From Rheinheimera faecalis (lineage in GTDB: Bacteria; Pseudomonadota; Gammaproteobacteria; Enterobacterales; Alteromonadaceae): a DNA stretch of 64,000 nucleotides. Below, one piece after another: positions 44,266-52,904 of the stretch. The first letter of the stretch is position 1, and each line of letters begins with the position of its first letter. The notes below the pieces were generated by a model, which did no database searches, was not told where the DNA came from, and was given only the letters and a program-made list of their open reading frames with translations. Position numbers and translations under genes: made by a program. The stretch lies in NCBI RefSeq assembly GCF_021290965.1, contig NZ_JAJOYT010000001.1, positions 248,001 through 312,000 of the forward strand, written 5' to 3'.

Positions 44266-47200
44266 CTCGTCGACATTGTTTGCGCCAGAACCATTAGCTC
44301 CGGAGCCAACAGCTGCAGCTGCCCAGACATCAGGTGGCAGCCAGGCTTTTTTCCATGGCATAAACTGCTCTGCAGGCATAGGGCGGGCTATGCCATAGCC
44401 CTGCGCATGAGTACAACCTAATTGCAGTAATAACTCGCCATGTTCTGTGGTTTCAACACCTTCGGCTACAATTTCCCGTTTAAACTCATTGGCCAACACA
44501 ATAATACCTTTGAGAATGGCCAGGTCATCCGGATCGACCAACATGTCGCGGACAAAACTCTGGTCGATTTTTAATACTGTCGCAGGCAGTCGTTTTAAGT
44601 AGGTCAGCGACGAATAGCCTGTACCAAAATCGTCCAGCGCAAAACTGACACCACTGCGGATACAGGCCTGCATCACGGCCTGCACATGAGTTAAATCATT
44701 CAGTGCGCTGGTTTCCAGAATTTCCAGCTGTAATAACGAAGCCGGCACGTCTGAATAAAAATGCAGTAACAACTGCAGGCGATTGACAAAATCCAGCTGC
44801 TGCAGGTGATAGGCAGAAATATTCACACTGACAGGGATAGTCATACCCTGACGTTGCCATTCAGCCAACTGCCGTAATGCCTCTTCGATAACCCAATAAC
44901 CTAACTCCACACCCAGGCTATGCTGTTCTATAGCGGGTAAAAACAAGCCTGGCGCCACCATGCCTTTTTGTGGATGTAGCCAGCGGATCAAAGCTTCAGC
45001 TCCTATTACTTCGCCAGTATGCATGTTTACTTTAGGCTGATAAAACAATCTGAACTGCTTGTGCACCAGACCCTGACGAATTTCCAGTATGGTTTCCTGA
45101 TGACCACGTAAACTACGGGCATAGTCGGTATCAAATAAATGACAGCGGTTTTTACCATCTTGTTTGGCCTGATACATCGCATGATCGGCCTGACGTATCA
45201 GCTGTTCTGCTTCTGTGGTATCAGCCTGAGGGTAAAAGGTCAGGCCTATACTGGCCGATACCGACAGCATCCATTCATCTATTTTCAGTGGTTTTGCCAC
45301 CACATCCAGTAGTTGTTCTATTTTCGCAAGGCCTGCCTTTTTATTGCAAAGCTGTGGCAGCAGCACGACAAATTCATCACCACCAATACGGGCCAGCAGT
45401 TCTTCTTCTCCCAATTGAGCTTGTAAACGCTCAGATAGGGCGATTAAAAACTGATCACCTGTTTCATGGCCGTGGCGGTCATTAATTTCTTTAAAGCCAT
45501 CCAGGTCCAGATAGGCGATGGCTAACATCTGATCGGCGCTGGATTTTTTTAATAGCAGCTGTAATTGCTGGGTTAAGGCACTGCGGTTGGGTAATCCTGT
45601 CATGCCATCATAAAGCGCTATTTTTTCCAGATATTGCTGTTGCTGATACTGATTGGTGATATCCGAAAACAGGCCGACATGATGTTGTAATTGACCTTTA
45701 TCATCCAGCACAGCGCTTAAAGTTAAACTCTGGAAATAATCTTCGCCTGATGCTTTGCGACTCCAGAGCTCTCCTGACCAAAACCCCTGTTGTTGTAAGT
45801 TCTGCCACATAGTGCTGAAGGTAAGTTCATCCTGATGCTCCGACTGTAATAACCTCGGGGTACAGCCTATGGCCTGTTTCGCACTGTACCCTGTGATTTC
45901 AGTAAAAGCCTGATTGACATCAATGATGACGCCCAGTGGGTCGGTGATCATGATGCCTTCACGGGCATGGGTAAACACACTGGCGGACAAGCGAAGCTTA
46001 TTATCGGCAGTATGTTCCAGTGTAATGTCACGTGATAAACCTACAGTACCTACATATTCACCATCAACCAAAACCGGCGCTTTATAAGTTTCGAACCAGT
46101 GTTGTTCAGTATCAATTTTATGCTCAGAGCGGATCACCTGAGGTTGCCCGGCCGCCAGCACTTGTTTGTCGTGTACCACATGGCTTAAAGCACGTTGCGC
46201 GTCAAAAAGCTGTGCATCCGTTTTGCCCACCAGCTCGCTGATCTCTTTGTTCTGAAACTGCTCCGCAAATTTTTGGTTCACTTCCAGATAACGTCCATGA
46301 ATATCTTTTAACCAGACTACAAAAGGGATGCTGTCGATCAAAGTACGCTGATACTGCTCTTTTTGCTGCAAGGTATGGATCAGGGCCTGGCGTTCCTGAA
46401 TGGTGCTGTTCAGACGAAGTTGTGTTGCCCCCAGCCAGCTCATAATACTGCCTGGTTTGGCTTTGCGCAGCTCTGAACTTTGCAGCACTTCACCACTGCC
46501 CATGGCTTTAATTTGTTCATACAAACGACCGACTGAGGCACCCAATATACTGTTGTGTACGCGTTTAATATCCCAGAGTGAATAAAACAGCAGTAAGCCG
46601 GATAAAATAAACAAAATACGGGTGACCAGCGCATAAAACATTGCATCTTCAACCTCGTCTGCAGTTCGTTCATCGACCAGACTGTATACAGTGCCAATAG
46701 GCTGCATTATGGCTATTTTTGCGTTGTGGTAGTTTTTATCAAAAACGGCGAGCAAAGCTTGTTGTTTGTTTTTCTCTTTTTGTGCAGGATCGATTTCCGG
46801 CCGTTCCAACAGCTGCATGGCTTTTTGCTCAGTCACGGCCAGCGCATCAGACTGAATTTTGGCTTCCTGCAAGGCCGCCATTTCTACTGTTGTAAAACCA
46901 GAGGCTTTCATTAAGTCCAGCAAGGCTACACGTGAACCTGCAGGGCGTGGTCTGTTGTTTTCTTCACCCACTAAATCCCAATACACCTGATGGTAATCAA
47001 CAGGACGTGCAGCCTGACCATTTCGAATAGCGATAATTTCATTAAAGTGGTTTTTGTAGCGATGTTCCCCTGTGGCTATGTAACTTCGCACCATGCGGGT
47101 TAAATCATCAGAGGACTGGCGTAGCTCACCAATTATTTTTAATGAGTACACCCGCTGATCATTGGCTGTATCAATACGTTTTTCTGCATAGACATAGGCA

Positions 47201-47289
47201 ACAAAAATGGCACTAAAAGTTAATAGCAATGCAAAGGCTGCCCAAAATCGCAGCGTCAATTCAGAAGTGGTATAACGCCTTACCTGCAC
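44215..47289 (-). CDS. Membrane PAS-GGDEF-EAL cyclic-di-GMP protein
   Basis: 1024 residues from GTG at 47289 (ACAGGAG five bases upstream; no better ATG). Membrane helix about 15-36, a periplasmic helical sensor, second helix about 218-238, two PAS domains (about 320-440 and 445-560), GGDEF domain with intact GGDEF near 635, and EAL domain (EALIRW near 766, DDFGTGYSSLTYLKRLP, EGVET). Both catalytic signatures look intact, so it may make or break c-di-GMP. No RxxD inhibitory site is seen just before GGDEF. The last 35 residues are Gly/Ala/Asn-rich tail. Confidence 0.93.
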   Translation of the reverse strand: MQVRRYTTSELTLRFWAAFALLLTFSAIFVAYVYAEKRIDTANDQRVYSLKIIGELRQSSDDLTRMVRSYIATGEHRYKNHFNEIIAIRNGQAARPVDYHQVYWDLVGEENNRPRPAGSRVALLDLMKASGFTTVEMAALQEAKIQSDALAVTEQKAMQLLERPEIDPAQKEKNKQQALLAVFDKNYHNAKIAIMQPIGTVYSLVDERTADEVEDAMFYALVTRILFILSGLLLFYSLWDIKRVHNSILGASVGRLYEQIKAMGSGEVLQSSELRKAKPGSIMSWLGATQLRLNSTIQERQALIHTLQQKEQYQRTLIDSIPFVVWLKDIHGRYLEVNQKFAEQFQNKEISELVGKTDAQLFDAQRALSHVVHDKQVLAAGQPQVIRSEHKIDTEQHWFETYKAPVLVDGEYVGTVGLSRDITLEHTADNKLRLSASVFTHAREGIMITDPLGVIIDVNQAFTEITGYSAKQAIGCTPRLLQSEHQDELTFSTMWQNLQQQGFWSGELWSRKASGEDYFQSLTLSAVLDDKGQLQHHVGLFSDITNQYQQQQYLEKIALYDGMTGLPNRSALTQQLQLLLKKSSADQMLAIAYLDLDGFKEINDRHGHETGDQFLIALSERLQAQLGEEELLARIGGDEFVVLLPQLCNKKAGLAKIEQLLDVVAKPLKIDEWMLSVSASIGLTFYPQADTTEAEQLIRQADHAMYQAKQDGKNRCHLFDTDYARSLRGHQETILEIRQGLVHKQFRLFYQPKVNMHTGEVIGAEALIRWLHPQKGMVAPGLFLPAIEQHSLGVELGYWVIEEALRQLAEWQRQGMTIPVSVNISAYHLQQLDFVNRLQLLLHFYSDVPASLLQLEILETSALNDLTHVQAVMQACIRSGVSFALDDFGTGYSSLTYLKRLPATVLKIDQSFVRDMLVDPDDLAILKGIIVLANEFKREIVAEGVETTEHGELLLQLGCTHAQGYGIARPMPAEQFMPWKKAWLPPDVWAAAAVGSGANGSGANNVDESGTNHTLTTDSKHRAI

Positions 47290-47535
47290 AAAAACTCCTG
47301 TTTTTTGTCTGTTCAGCCGATAAAATATGTGCTGCAAGATGCCATTGTATTCTGACTCAATAGTTAATGAGCCGGATAACGAAAGCAAGCTGTTATGTTC
47401 TGTTTTTGCAGTTTTATTTATAAAAATTTAGAAAAACTGCTCAAAGAGAGCTAACACTTTGTTTTTTCAGTGAACCTCTATTAGTCTTACGGGGTCAATA
47501 GAACAGATACACTGAATAAAACAGGTGGTTGCGGC

Positions 47536-48597
47536 ATGGACAAATACCAGAGCTTTTATCAGCCAGACTCAGACATATCTGAGTTAGTGCAGCATATAGA
47601 AGTATTACTGACAGAATGGGCTGAGCGTATTGCTTTGATTTCATCGCAACAAGGCCTGACGCTTCAGCATCGTTCCTTGCAGGCCAGTTTGGCTCTGGAT
47701 CATAATTCTTTGTCTGTGGTGCAGTTACAAGAGCTTGCGGCTGGTAAAAGAGTGGTGGCTTTGGTGCAGGATATACGTCAAGCCAAAAACGCGCTGGCCT
47801 TGCTCCAGCAACTGGATAGTCTTAAGCCTTACCAGAGCACCGACTTGCGCCGGGCTCATGCGGCCTTTATGGCAACTGTCGTTTCTGATGCCGGGCAGTA
47901 CCGGCAGCAGGGTGCTGGGGTGTATGAAGATCATAAGCTGGTGCATATGCCACCTGCACCTTCAAAAGTTGAGGTTTTAGTCGATGAGCTTTTTGACGGC
48001 CTGCAGCATGAACAGCTCCATCCGTTGATCTCGTCCAGCCTTATGCATTATCAGCTGGCGTATATTCATCCATTTTCAGATGGCAATGGTCGTTTGTGTC
48101 GTTTATGGCAGCAGTTGATTTTAATTCAATGGCAGCCATCTATGGCTTATCTGCCTTTCACTGCTGTACTGAAAGAAAAAGCCCGTGATTATCAAAAAAC
48201 CTTACGACAAGCTGCGCCTAAATACGATGCGACCAACTTTATTTTGTTTATGCTGCGCAGCATACAAGAATCTTTGACGGCTGAATTGCAGCAATTGGCT
48301 CAAAGCAGCATCACTCAGCCCGTTGTTCTGCCGGATCAACCGCTGGTGAATTTATCGCAATTTGTGCAGTTAAAAGCTCAAAAAGTGAAAGGTAAAACGC
48401 CTGGTCCCTGGTATAAAACCGAAGATCAGATTCTGAAAAAACTGAAAAAAGACAACAGATTAAGTGCCAAAACTATCGCTGATGAGCTGGGGTTAAGCTC
48501 AAGGGCTATTGAAAAACAACTGGCGAAGTTAAAAGCCGAAGGCAAGCTGGTGCGCACCGGGCCTGCCAAAGGTGGGCGCTGGCAGGTAGTGGCCTGA
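47536..48597 (+). CDS. Fic-family protein with C-terminal winged helix
   Basis: 353 residues. Fic core with HPFSDGNGRLCRLW (active His, GNGR loop) near 185-200, and a C-terminal helix-turn-helix (LSAKTIADELGLSSRAIEKQLAKLKAEGKLVRTG). Fic enzymes usually transfer AMP from ATP to a target Thr/Tyr. The place of the class II inhibitory motif (S-x3-E-G) reads SLALDH, i.e. Asp-His instead of Glu-Gly. Target unknown. Confidence 0.9.
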   Translation: MDKYQSFYQPDSDISELVQHIEVLLTEWAERIALISSQQGLTLQHRSLQASLALDHNSLSVVQLQELAAGKRVVALVQDIRQAKNALALLQQLDSLKPYQSTDLRRAHAAFMATVVSDAGQYRQQGAGVYEDHKLVHMPPAPSKVEVLVDELFDGLQHEQLHPLISSSLMHYQLAYIHPFSDGNGRLCRLWQQLILIQWQPSMAYLPFTAVLKEKARDYQKTLRQAAPKYDATNFILFMLRSIQESLTAELQQLAQSSITQPVVLPDQPLVNLSQFVQLKAQKVKGKTPGPWYKTEDQILKKLKKDNRLSAKTIADELGLSSRAIEKQLAKLKAEGKLVRTGPAKGGRWQVVA

Positions 48598-48728
48598 GAC
48601 GTTTTTCTTCAGTCCTCTACTCTATGTTTAGCTGCTGATAGCATTTTTTTTACCTCTGGTCGGTTTTGTCATCTGTCAGAAAGGCCGTCTGGGTACACTG
48701 TGGTTTTCAGTGTTCAAAGGATGCTTTG

Positions 48729-50003
48729 GTGCGAAGTTTTATTTTGGTTTTGTGTTGTTTTTTTATCAGTCTGAATCTGTCCAGTGCAGAGTCAAAGCCG
48801 CAGCAACAGCCTGAAACCTTATTACTGATCTCTATTGATGGTTTTGCGCAAAACTATCTGCAGCGCTATCAAGCCCCTGTTTTGCAACGCTTGGCGCGAG
48901 GTGGAGTGACAGCCGCACGTATGCAGCCGTCATTCCCGACCAAAACTTTCCCGAATCACTACAGCATAGCCACAGGTTTGTATCCTGCTCATCACGGTAT
49001 AGTTGAAAACAATATTTACGATGCAGATTTTGATGCTGTGTTTCGCATGAACAAACACGAAGAAGTGACCAATGGCCGCTGGTGGCTGGGGGAGCCTGTT
49101 TGGGTCACTGCGGAGAAACAAGGCGTAAAAACCGGCACCTATTTTTTTCCCGGCTCAGAAGCGGCGATTAAAGGGGTAAGGCCTGGTTTATGGCAAGCTT
49201 ATGATGGCTCTATCCGCAATATCGACAGGGTGAATTCTGTATTGGCCTGGCTGGATTTACCCATAGAAAAACGTCCGCAGTTTTTAACTTTGTACTTCAG
49301 TTCGGTCGATGATGCGGGTCATGCCTATGGACCTGAATCAGAGCAAGTTGCAGCTGCTATTGCAGATGTTGATCAAGCACTTGCGGTGTTAGTCGCAGGG
49401 CTTGAGCAAAGAGGCTTACTGAATAGCATCAATCTGATGCTGGTGTCAGATCACGGTATGGCCAAGGTGCTACAACAGCAGGTGATTGAATTGGACCAGC
49501 TGTTTGATGAAAAGAAGGCGGCTTTGGTGCTGTGGACACCTGAAATAGTATCGATTTTTCCTAAAGCCGGTGAACTGGAGCCGATTTACCAGCAGCTGAA
49601 AACCTCCTTGCCATCTCAAGCCACAGTGTATAAAAAATCAGAATTACCAGAGCGCTGGCATTATCAGGACAGTAAACGTATTGCGCCTTTGCTGGTGGTG
49701 CCTGAACCAGGCTGGCGCTTAATGCAAAAACATAAACAAAAAGAATGGCTGGAAAAACCGGGCCTCAGTGCTGTGACCGGCAGCCACGGTTATGACAATG
49801 ATAGTCCGGCTATGCAGGCTATTTTTATTGGCCACGGTCCTGCTTTTACTGCAGGACGTCAAATTCCGGCTTTTGCCAATATCGAACTCTATAACCTGAT
49901 GTGCCGTATTCTGGCTATTGAACCTGCGCCAAATGATGGTGATCCGCTTTGGGCTGAGACAGTGTTAAATGCTGAGTATAAAAAGGCGTTGCCAGCAGAC
50001 TAA
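48729..50003 (+). CDS. Exported alkaline-phosphatase-superfamily phosphodiesterase (ENPP-like)
   Basis: 424 residues from GTG at 48729 (AAGGA upstream), giving a signal peptide ending LSSAES. Metal and catalytic motifs: LISIDGF (Asp), SFPTKTFPNHYSIATG with the nucleophilic Thr, DDAGHAYGP, VSDHGM and GSHGYDN. Nucleotide pyrophosphatase/phosphodiesterase-type, periplasmic. Convergent with the GNAT gene, four bases overlap at the stops. Confidence 0.9.
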   Translation: MRSFILVLCCFFISLNLSSAESKPQQQPETLLLISIDGFAQNYLQRYQAPVLQRLARGGVTAARMQPSFPTKTFPNHYSIATGLYPAHHGIVENNIYDADFDAVFRMNKHEEVTNGRWWLGEPVWVTAEKQGVKTGTYFFPGSEAAIKGVRPGLWQAYDGSIRNIDRVNSVLAWLDLPIEKRPQFLTLYFSSVDDAGHAYGPESEQVAAAIADVDQALAVLVAGLEQRGLLNSINLMLVSDHGMAKVLQQQVIELDQLFDEKKAALVLWTPEIVSIFPKAGELEPIYQQLKTSLPSQATVYKKSELPERWHYQDSKRIAPLLVVPEPGWRLMQKHKQKEWLEKPGLSAVTGSHGYDNDSPAMQAIFIGHGPAFTAGRQIPAFANIELYNLMCRILAIEPAPNDGDPLWAETVLNAEYKKALPAD

Positions 50004-50407
50004 AGTTGTTTAGTCATAAAATGCTTGCAGCCGGTAAAAGGGTAGTTGGCTTGAGTCCATTCTACCTTGTAGCCGTGGCGCTGATAAAAAGGCTGGGCCT
50101 GAAAATCCAGCGTATCGAGGATCACAAAGCTGCAACCACGCGCTTTAGCTATCTGCTCAGCTTCAGTCAATAGGCTTGATCCTACGCCTTTTCCCCGAAC
50201 TGTTTCATCCAACCACAAAGACTCCAGATAAAACCAATTGCCAAAAGTACGGCCAGCTAAAGCGGCGACAAGCTCACCCTTTTCATTTTCCAGTTTTAAT
50301 CCCAGTTGCTGTCGCTTTGAAGCGTCCCAGTGCAGCGCATTAAATTCAGCAATTTTTTGTTTGGCCAGATCGGCAAATTCGTGGGTATGAACAGGGGTAA
50401 AGATCAC
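50000..50407 (-). CDS. GNAT-family N-acetyltransferase
   Basis: 135 residues. Acetyl-CoA motif VRGKGVGSSLLTEAEQIAKARG, followed by LDTLDFQAQPFYQRHGYKVEW. Substrate unknown. Confidence 0.88.
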   Translation of the reverse strand: MIFTPVHTHEFADLAKQKIAEFNALHWDASKRQQLGLKLENEKGELVAALAGRTFGNWFYLESLWLDETVRGKGVGSSLLTEAEQIAKARGCSFVILDTLDFQAQPFYQRHGYKVEWTQANYPFTGCKHFMTKQL

Positions 50408-50556
50408 AGTTTTATCTCAAAAAGCCAGAAAACAGCACTATAGCATGAGCGCCATCTGCCCATAAATAGTGGGTTTGAGTCTGTTTTCGCTACAGTTCAT
50501 TACATTCTTCGCCCATTGTGCGGTGCTGCACAGACCCATTTTAATAAATCTCTATA

Positions 50557-50568
50557 TTGTCGCAATAA
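50557..50568 (+). promoter_or_regulatory. Copy of the ohr-region motif upstream of nfrB1
   Basis: TTGTCGCAATAA, identical over 12 bases to the motif at 31104-31115. It lies 112 bases before nfrB1. No well-formed promoter surrounds it. Repeated TTGCAA boxes follow at 50569 and 50586. Confidence 0.3.
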
Positions 50569-50679
50569 TTGCAAAAAGTGAAATATTGCAACTAATAAGT
50601 GATAAATGTGATGGGCTTCCTCTGTTTATCTTTTGCTTTTTAGCTTCTATCGCCCATGGCGGCGATATCGTGGTGCTCA

Positions 50680-52695
50680 ATGATGCTGGCCGACTTACTT
50701 GCTAATTACCTTTATGTAGTGCGTTACCTGGTGATCCTTTTGATGCTGCTGTTACTGTTTTTTGCGATAGATGACTTATTTGTCGACCTGTATTACTGGA
50801 CCAGCCGTTTAAGTCGTTACTTCCGTTTTTATCGTAACCATAAAAAATTTGATGAACAGGCGCTGTTTCCGCTGAAAGAGCAGCCTATCGCTATTATGGT
50901 GCCGGCCTGGCATGAAGTTGGGGTGGTTGGCAAAATGGCTGAATTTACCGCCGCCGAACTGGACTACGAAAACTATCAGATTTTTGTCGGTACTTATCCC
51001 AATGATCCTGATACTCAGGCTGATGTGGACGCAGTCTGTGCCCGCTTTCCTCATGTACATAAAGTAGTGTGCGCACGGCCTGGGCCTACCAGCAAAGCGG
51101 ACTGCCTGAATAATATCATTATGTCTATTCTGGATTTTGAGCGCCGCACTCAGGTGAAATTTGCCGGCTTTGTGTTGCATGACGCCGAGGATGTCGTGTC
51201 GGCGATGGAACTACGCTTATTCAACTATCTGCTGCCAAAAAAAGATCTGATCCAGCTGCCGGTTTATCCTTTTGCCAAAGGGATGTTTTCCTTTACCTCA
51301 GGCCATTATCTCGATGAGTTTGCTGAAAATCATGGCAAAGATGTAGTAGTACGTGAATCTATGGTCGGGCAGGTTCCCAGTGCTGGTGTTGGCACTTGTT
51401 TTAGTCGCAAGGCCATTCTGAAGTTGTCACAGGAAGGTGATGGTTTACCCTTTGATGTGCAATCTCTGACGGAAGATTACGACATTGGCTTTCGATTAAA
51501 AAGCTGGGGCATGGAGGAAATCTTTGTCCGCTTTCAGGTCACTGATGATTTATTAGCCCGCCATGCTGAGACCAGTAACAGTCGCAGCCAAAGTGAAGGC
51601 AATGTGGTGTGTGTCCGTGAGTATTTCCCTGAAACTTTCCACACTGCGGTCAGGCAAAAAAGCCGTTGGATCATCGGTATTGTGTTTCAGGGTTTTAAAA
51701 CTCACGGTTGGACTAAAGACTGGCGGTTAAATTGCTTTTTATGGCGCGACCGCAGAGGCGTGATTACTTATTTTGTCAGCTTTATCTCTACCTTAATTTT
51801 TGTTCAGCTTTGTCTGTTTTGGTTGTATGACCAGTTGGTACCGGGTGGCTACCATTACTTATCCATTTTTCTGGATGATCCACTGGTAAAAATCTTATTG
51901 GTGCTGAACTTTTTCTTTTTCGCTAACCGCATGATCCAACGTATGATTTTTGTACGCCGATACTATGGCATCAATCAGGCGCTGCTCTCTATGCCACGTC
52001 AGCTGTGGGGGAACGTGATTAACTTTTTTGCTAATTTACGGGCTCTGACTCAGGTGCTGAAGCATGGTGATCCGCACAGGGTGGCCTGGGATAAAACTCA
52101 GCATGAATACCCAAGCATAGGCCCAACAAGAGCAAGTCGTTCTATAGGTTCTATTCTGGTTGAGCAGAATGCTTTAACTCAGCAGCAACTGGATTTTGGT
52201 GTTGAGCAGCAGCAAGCTGGTGAAAGGCTTGGTCAATCTTTATTGCGTTTGACTCTGATCACCCCTGAGCAACTCGGCAAAGCTGTAGCCTTGCAGCTCA
52301 ATTTACCTTACATAGCCTGCGACCCTTTTACTCTTGATCCTAAGCTGATAGCGCTATTACCAGAGCAATTGGCACTGAAATATATGGTGCTGCCCTACAA
52401 ACTGGAGCAAGGAGTGCTGACTCTTTTGAAGGAAGGGCAGCTATCGCCAGTGGCCTTGGCGCAGATTGAACGTCATACAGCTTTAAAGGTGAAATTGGTA
52501 ATTTGTGCTTATGGCACCGTCAGTTTAGGTGTCAGGCATTGGTACAGGCAGGAGCCCGACCTTAACCCTGATATTTATTTACAGCAATGCGTATGGAACG
52601 AACGGATCAGCAAAGCGGACATGGCTGTATTACAGCAACGTTATCTGGCGGGCCAGTTGTCCTTTGGGGATGCTTTGATCCAGGCCGCTTTGTAA
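50680..52695 (+). CDS. nfrB: NfrB-like glycosyltransferase, copy 1, truncated by a frameshift
   Basis: 671 residues from the ATG at 50680. N-terminal membrane helix, a GT2 domain with DAED (about 168), TEDYD (about 263) and QKSRW (about 325), then membrane helices and a C-terminal MshEN-type domain from about 485 (SIGSILVEQNALTQQQLDFG..., RLGQSLLRL). In E. coli NfrB makes the surface glycan used by phage N4 and its MshEN domain binds c-di-GMP. Here a single missing base near 52691-52695 creates a stop; the rest is in the next frame up to 52904. Restoring one base gives exactly 741 residues, as in copy 2. Confidence 0.88.
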   Translation: MMLADLLANYLYVVRYLVILLMLLLLFFAIDDLFVDLYYWTSRLSRYFRFYRNHKKFDEQALFPLKEQPIAIMVPAWHEVGVVGKMAEFTAAELDYENYQIFVGTYPNDPDTQADVDAVCARFPHVHKVVCARPGPTSKADCLNNIIMSILDFERRTQVKFAGFVLHDAEDVVSAMELRLFNYLLPKKDLIQLPVYPFAKGMFSFTSGHYLDEFAENHGKDVVVRESMVGQVPSAGVGTCFSRKAILKLSQEGDGLPFDVQSLTEDYDIGFRLKSWGMEEIFVRFQVTDDLLARHAETSNSRSQSEGNVVCVREYFPETFHTAVRQKSRWIIGIVFQGFKTHGWTKDWRLNCFLWRDRRGVITYFVSFISTLIFVQLCLFWLYDQLVPGGYHYLSIFLDDPLVKILLVLNFFFFANRMIQRMIFVRRYYGINQALLSMPRQLWGNVINFFANLRALTQVLKHGDPHRVAWDKTQHEYPSIGPTRASRSIGSILVEQNALTQQQLDFGVEQQQAGERLGQSLLRLTLITPEQLGKAVALQLNLPYIACDPFTLDPKLIALLPEQLALKYMVLPYKLEQGVLTLLKEGQLSPVALAQIERHTALKVKLVICAYGTVSLGVRHWYRQEPDLNPDIYLQQCVWNERISKADMAVLQQRYLAGQLSFGDALIQAAL

Positions 52696-52904
52696 AGCCT
52701 GCGGTAATGAATCAGGTGTTGCTGAGTTATGACCACCAAAATGGTCAACGACTCGGAGACTATTTAGTTCAGGAGCAGATAGTCACAGAAGACGACTTAG
52801 CTCAAGGCATGCAATTACAAAAACAACGTCGTAAAACCATAGTTCAGCTGGTGGACGAGATTGCTCCAAAAGGTGAGTCACAGTTGGCCGGAGTTTTATC
52901 TTGA
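52693..52904 (+). pseudogene. Out-of-frame 3' remainder of nfrB copy 1
   Basis: After the premature stop the frame shifted by one continues with KPAVMNQVLLSYDHQNGQRLGDYL..., which aligns with EPAVVNQVLISFDHQSGLRLGDYL of copy 2 down to the end. It has no ribosome site of its own. Its stop overlaps the nfrA1 start as TTGA, the same junction as in copy 2. Confidence 0.8.

Noticed and set aside
52587..52904. A separate 105-codon gene between nfrB1 and nfrA1
   Set aside because: Its C-terminal part is the frame-shifted end of nfrB1; the first part has no ribosome site and does not resemble any protein.
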